Source: G963674685 sp964591275
GTDB lineage: Bacteria; Lernaellota; Lernaellaia; JACKCT01
Assembly (NCBI GenBank): GCA_964591275.1
Contig: CAZQAE010000072.1
Location: 1-24,868 of the forward strand
Direction of reading: 5' to 3'
DNA: 24,868 nucleotides
Of this stretch, positions 22,250-24,868 are shown piece after piece; position 1 is the stretch's first letter; every line of letters starts with the position of its first letter. A program made the translations under genes and the position numbers. The notes under the pieces are model-generated. The model was not told the DNA's origin. It did no database searches and saw only the letters and a program-made list of their open reading frames with translations.

Positions 22250-22267
22250 GGACAAGCCCGCTTGTCC
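22250..22267. repeat. GGACAAGC / GCTTGTCC hairpin before queC
   Basis: A perfect 8-bp inverted repeat with CC between the arms, 38 bp before the queC start. The outer arms equal those of the hairpin at 3018-3061 before the activator gene. Confidence 0.7.
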
Positions 22268-22305
22268 GTGCAAAACTTTGTCCTAAGGACCAGGAGCGAT
22301 ATGCC

Positions 22306-22995
22306 ATGACAAAAAATGCCGTTATTCTTCTTTCGGGCGGACTTGATTCGGCCACATGCCTGGCCATTGCAAAAGCTGAAGGTTTCGCTTGTCGTTGCCT
22401 GAGCTTTCAATACGGCCAGCGTCACGGCGTCGAGCTTGATGCGGCACGAGATGTCGCCAATGCTCTCGGCGCGGCGGAGCATCTGGTTTTGAATCTCGGC
22501 CTTGATCGCATCGGCGGTTCCGCCCTGACCGCGGACATCCCCGTCCCGAAACAGCGCTCCACGCAGGAGATGGCCGTCGGTGTTCCCATCACGTACGTCC
22601 CGGCGCGCAACACGATATTTTTGTCCTACGCGCTGGCCTGGGCGGAAGTTCTCGGCGCGGCGGACATTTTCATCGGCGTCAACGCGTTGGATTATTCGGG
22701 TTATCCCGACTGCCGTCCGGAATACATTGAGGCTTTTGAAAAAATGGCGAACCTAGCCACGGCGCGGTCAACGGAAAAAGGCATCGGATTTAAAATACGA
22801 ACTCCGCTGATTGACATGACCAAGGCCCAAATCCTCACAAAGGGAATGGCGCTGGGCGTGGACTACGGCCTGACGCATTCCTGCTATGACCCGGCAGGCG
22901 ACGGCAAGCCCTGCGGCCATTGCGACTCCTGCCTGCTTCGTCTCAAGGGCTTTGCCGAAGCGGGCATTGTCGACCCGCTCGAATACGCCCCATGA
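22306..22995 (+). CDS. queC: 7-cyano-7-deazaguanine synthase
   Basis: A 229-residue QueC that converts 7-carboxy-7-deazaguanine to preQ0 with ATP and ammonia, in queuosine biosynthesis. The PP-loop motif SGGLDS lies at residues 10-15. The zinc ligands C193, C203, C206 and C209 form the C-x9-C-x2-C-x2-C pattern near the end (KPCGHCDSC). YVPARNTIFLS is also typical. The ATG at 22306 was chosen: AGGAG is 9 bases upstream and the product starts MTKNAVILLSGG; an upstream in-frame ATG at 22246 adds 20 unrelated residues. Its stop overlaps the queE start (ATGA), indicating coupled translation. queD and queF are not in the window. Confidence 0.96.
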   Translation: MTKNAVILLSGGLDSATCLAIAKAEGFACRCLSFQYGQRHGVELDAARDVANALGAAEHLVLNLGLDRIGGSALTADIPVPKQRSTQEMAVGVPITYVPARNTIFLSYALAWAEVLGAADIFIGVNALDYSGYPDCRPEYIEAFEKMANLATARSTEKGIGFKIRTPLIDMTKAQILTKGMALGVDYGLTHSCYDPAGDGKPCGHCDSCLLRLKGFAEAGIVDPLEYAP

Positions 22996-23633
22996 GTTTG
23001 CGCATCAATGAAATATTCCTGAGCATCCAGGGCGAATCCACATTTGCCGGCAGTCTTTGCGCTTTCGTCCGCACGACGGGTTGCCTTTTGCGTTGTGTCT
23101 GGTGCGACACGCAATATGCTTACGAATCCGGAGAGGATATGCGCCTGGAGAAGATTGTTGAAAAAGTCGTGTCTTTCAACGTGCCTTTCGTAGCCATCAC
23201 CGGCGGCGAGCCGCTCATCCAAAAAGATACGCTTTCGCTCATTTCTCGCCTGCGTGATCTGGGACTGATCGTGCTGCTGGAAACGAGCGGCGCCTGCGAC
23301 ATCAGCCCTGTCGATAAGCGCGCGCACATCGTCATGGACATCAAGTGCCCCAGTTCCGGGCAGGCCGACAAGATGCTTTTTTCCAACATTGCGCATCTTG
23401 AAGAAAAGGACGAAGTGAAGTTCGTTCTGGCGAGCCGGGAAGATTATAGCTATGCAAAAAAGATCATCGCCGAGTATGAATTGGGAAGCCGCTGCCCCGT
23501 TTTATTGTCCGCGGCGGTCCCGTTGCTCGACCCCACCCTCATCGCCAAATGGATTATCGCCGACAGGCTCCCCGTGAAACTGCAATTGCAACTTCACAAA
23601 TACATCTGGCCGGATCGCGAACGAGGCGTGTAA
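22992..23633 (+). CDS. queE: 7-carboxy-7-deazaguanine synthase (radical SAM)
   Basis: A 213-residue QueE that contracts the ring of 6-carboxytetrahydropterin to 7-carboxy-7-deazaguanine, the step before QueC. It shows NEIFLSIQGEST at residues 6-17, the cluster cysteines C31, C35 and C38 (CLLRCVWCDT), AITGGEPLIQ and the C-terminal LQLHKYIWP. The C-x3-C-x2-C form places it in the usual subgroup. The ATG at 22992 overlaps the queC stop by 4 bp. A 70-bp inverted-repeat element starts at its stop codon and probably terminates transcription toward the convergent membrane-protein gene. The substrate supplier QueD must be encoded elsewhere. Confidence 0.95.
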   Translation: MSLRINEIFLSIQGESTFAGSLCAFVRTTGCLLRCVWCDTQYAYESGEDMRLEKIVEKVVSFNVPFVAITGGEPLIQKDTLSLISRLRDLGLIVLLETSGACDISPVDKRAHIVMDIKCPSSGQADKMLFSNIAHLEEKDEVKFVLASREDYSYAKKIIAEYELGSRCPVLLSAAVPLLDPTLIAKWIIADRLPVKLQLQLHKYIWPDRERGV

Positions 23634-23701
23634 GGGGCTGCCTGAAAAAGTTGAATATGGCGCAATTTTTTTCGCCGAAGAATGTTTTTCAACAGCCCCT
23701 T
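23632..23701. terminator. Inverted-repeat element, probable bidirectional terminator
   Basis: AAGGGGCTG (23632-23640) pairs with CAGCCCCTT (23693-23701). A second stretch, GAAAAAG, partly pairs with GTTTTTC, and an inner hairpin GGCG...CGCC lies in the loop. It fills the gap between convergent queE and the membrane-protein gene. Its 9-bp outer arms and length of 70 bp would also fit a small non-autonomous mobile element; no target duplication was identified. Confidence 0.6.
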
Positions 23702-23713
23702 GAAAGCCGGTTT

Positions 23714-24334
23714 TTATGTCGCATCCATCTCGCCTATCTCTTTTTCCACAGCTTCCGCGATAAGGATCGGCAGCGCCGGTATCGGTTCAAATCCGTTTCC
23801 AAAAACATCCAGATAAGCCGCCCCGGTGACGCACACGGCGAAGGGTGCTGAAAGTAGAATGCCAAAATACAAGGCATATACGCCGGCCTGGGCCACGAGG
23901 TTCACCACGAAGGCGAACAAGATGAGCATGAGCCAATCAACCTTGAAATGCGCCCAACAGTCCTGCAGGGCCTCTCCGGCGCCTTTGCCCTTGTCCATCA
24001 TGTGCATGAGCAAAAATATGGTCAGGCCGTTGACAACGATAATACCCACGCAGCAGCACAGAAAGCCGCACATCGACAGCCCGAAAATCAGAAGACCGCC
24101 GACAAAGAAACGACCAAAGTCGGAAAAGCCGACGAATAGATCGTTGATTTCCGCCTTTTGGCCACGCAGTATTTTTAAAACCATGAAGTAGAAACCGGCG
24201 TAGATCGCCGGTCCAAGAATGATTGTCATAGAGATAACGATCGTCAGGCAATAGCCTCCGAGGAGAATGCCGATGTTTTTAGAAAAAGCATCCCATCCCC
24301 TGGAAAACGCAGTGCCGAAATCGATTTTGCCCAT
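23714..24334 (-). CDS. Small integral membrane protein, function unknown
   Basis: A 206-residue protein with three long hydrophobic blocks, at about 22-53, 74-112 and 133-170, probably five or six membrane helices. Between them are short charged loops (ILRGQKAEINDLFVGFSDF, MMDKGKGAGEALQDCWAHFK). The middle block contains a cysteine cluster, CGFLCCC. The GWDAFSKNIG start and a loop of the type 'ALQDCW-HFK' resemble uncharacterised membrane proteins of the DUF975/DUF4013 kind, an assignment I hold loosely. AGAGGAT lies 8 bases before the ATG. It is monocistronic and convergent with queE. Confidence 0.7.
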   Translation of the reverse strand: MGKIDFGTAFSRGWDAFSKNIGILLGGYCLTIVISMTIILGPAIYAGFYFMVLKILRGQKAEINDLFVGFSDFGRFFVGGLLIFGLSMCGFLCCCVGIIVVNGLTIFLLMHMMDKGKGAGEALQDCWAHFKVDWLMLILFAFVVNLVAQAGVYALYFGILLSAPFAVCVTGAAYLDVFGNGFEPIPALPILIAEAVEKEIGEMDAT

Positions 24335-24868
24335 GTCGCCAATCCTCTTTTAGCTGCCGATCTTTTTTAATGAAGGGCAATAACTAAAGTGAAATGACCG
24401 CAATCAAAACCGTGAGCATTCGCCCCATTCCTATACTCACTCCGGCGATCAATGTACTTCACACCATTTTCTTAACACGAGGCCGCATCCGATGAAAAGG
24501 AGGATTTTGCGCTCCCGCAAGTGGCTTCTTCATTATCCAGCCTGTGAAACAGGCAAAGCAGAAATAAACGAAACGGTGATCGAAGCGGCGAGTCAGTATC
24601 GCCGACGTTGGTGGAAAATTGGCAATTAACCAACAATAGCAACTCTTGCCGGAATGAGCTATTTGCGCTGTTGCAAAGTCAGTAATGGCGGGGCTTTGTG
24701 TGGGTCGTAAAATTTCTTTAGCCCACGAATTCAAAGGCTCGACCGGCAATTGTGCCGCCCTCCGGGCTTCGCTTACCGAGGTTCACTCCCCTTGCTCTTT
24801 CCCTTCAATTAGCTAGTTCCTGTCCCGTAATGGGGGTTTTCGAGCGACCGGGCAGTCCGATTGGCTGA
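24335..24868. other. Intergenic end of window, no gene recognised
   Basis: These 534 bp carry only weak open frames. A 45-codon plus-strand frame at 24492-24629 and a longer minus-strand one were examined and not accepted. A short GCCC-TCC-GGGC hairpin occurs at 24757-24767. The last 100 bp have a repeat-like look similar to 190-310, but I could not define a repeat unit. The next gene lies outside the window. Confidence 0.5.

Larger units (their letters stand above)
21876..22305. other. Repeat-rich intergenic region between divergent genes
   Basis: No gene is seen in these 430 bp. They hold two direct copies and one inverted relative of a GTCCCATAGGGAC repeat, a CCCCCAAT/ATTGGGGG hairpin (22119-22136), four tandem heptamers and a GGACAAGC hairpin. 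No preQ1 riboswitch-like fold upstream of queC was recognised. Confidence 0.65.

Noticed and set aside
22246..22305. Upstream ATG extension of queC
   Set aside because: Adds 20 residues encoded by the hairpin repeat, without a ribosome site; the internal ATG at 22306 has AGGAG upstream and fits the family.
24492..24629. 45-codon plus-strand open frame
   Set aside because: No ribosome site at its start, no recognisable similarity and low complexity of evidence; too short to support.
24459..24749. 96-codon minus-strand open frame at the window end
   Set aside because: No family resemblance, no ribosome-binding site found and unlike the codon use of the real genes.

Overview
The window looks like chromosome of an anaerobic, heterotrophic Gram-negative-type bacterium with moderately high GC content. 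Evidence: oxygen-sensitive 2-hydroxyacyl-CoA dehydratase subunits with their ATP-driven activator; an ETF pair beside a membrane Fe-S/cytochrome b oxidoreductase of the EtfAB:quinone type; two enzymes of lysine fermentation; two lipoproteins in which acidic residues follow the lipobox cysteine (a pure Asp run in one) and a third with a Glu-rich start. This fits Desulfobacterota/Myxococcota-like or candidate-phylum lineages. The taxonomic reading is inference; no rRNA or marker gene is present. No CRISPR array, tRNA, rRNA, intact transposase or phage gene was seen.

Layout. 1-423: non-coding, an array of short hairpins. 424-3855 (+): two 2-hydroxyacyl-CoA dehydratase/benzoyl-CoA reductase-type subunits (ATGA overlap) and, after a repeat-rich gap, their activator ATPase. 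3870-5180 (-): a LarA-type nickel-dependent 2-hydroxyacid racemase, convergent with the activator. 5346-6422 (-): a lipoprotein of unknown function. 6826-6863: a near-perfect 38-bp palindrome over a promoter-like element, followed by tetR, etfB and etfA (6967-9358, +) and then the membrane oxidoreductase (9593-11734, +). 11877-12020: a 47-codon orphan copy of the HMA domain that ends the permease at 13100-14332 (-); the two copies flank a secreted ankyrin-repeat protein (12217-13053, +). 14618-16953 (-): kdd and kamA. 17063-19178 (-): a glycosyltransferase and a radical-SAM protein. 19454-20382 (+): two related small lipoproteins sharing eight cysteines. 20391-21875 (-): a GH51-type arabinofuranosidase. 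21876-22305: a repeat-rich gap. 22306-23633 (+): queC-queE. 23714-24334 (-): a small membrane protein. 24335-24868: nothing recognisable.

How it fits together. ETF would collect electrons from acyl-CoA dehydrogenases and pass them through the membrane oxidoreductase to menaquinone. The TetR protein with its palindrome probably controls this set, as FadR-type TetR proteins do for beta-oxidation genes. The dehydratase with activator and the LarA-like racemase suggest conversion of 2-hydroxyacids to enoyl-CoA, which would feed the same ETF route. Lysine 2,3-aminomutase and 3,5-diaminohexanoate dehydrogenase add lysine fermentation, whose remaining enzymes must lie elsewhere. The features with least precedent are the eight-cysteine/poly-Asp lipoprotein pair, the duplicated HMA fragment flanking the ankyrin gene, and the intergenic hairpin and heptamer repeat families.
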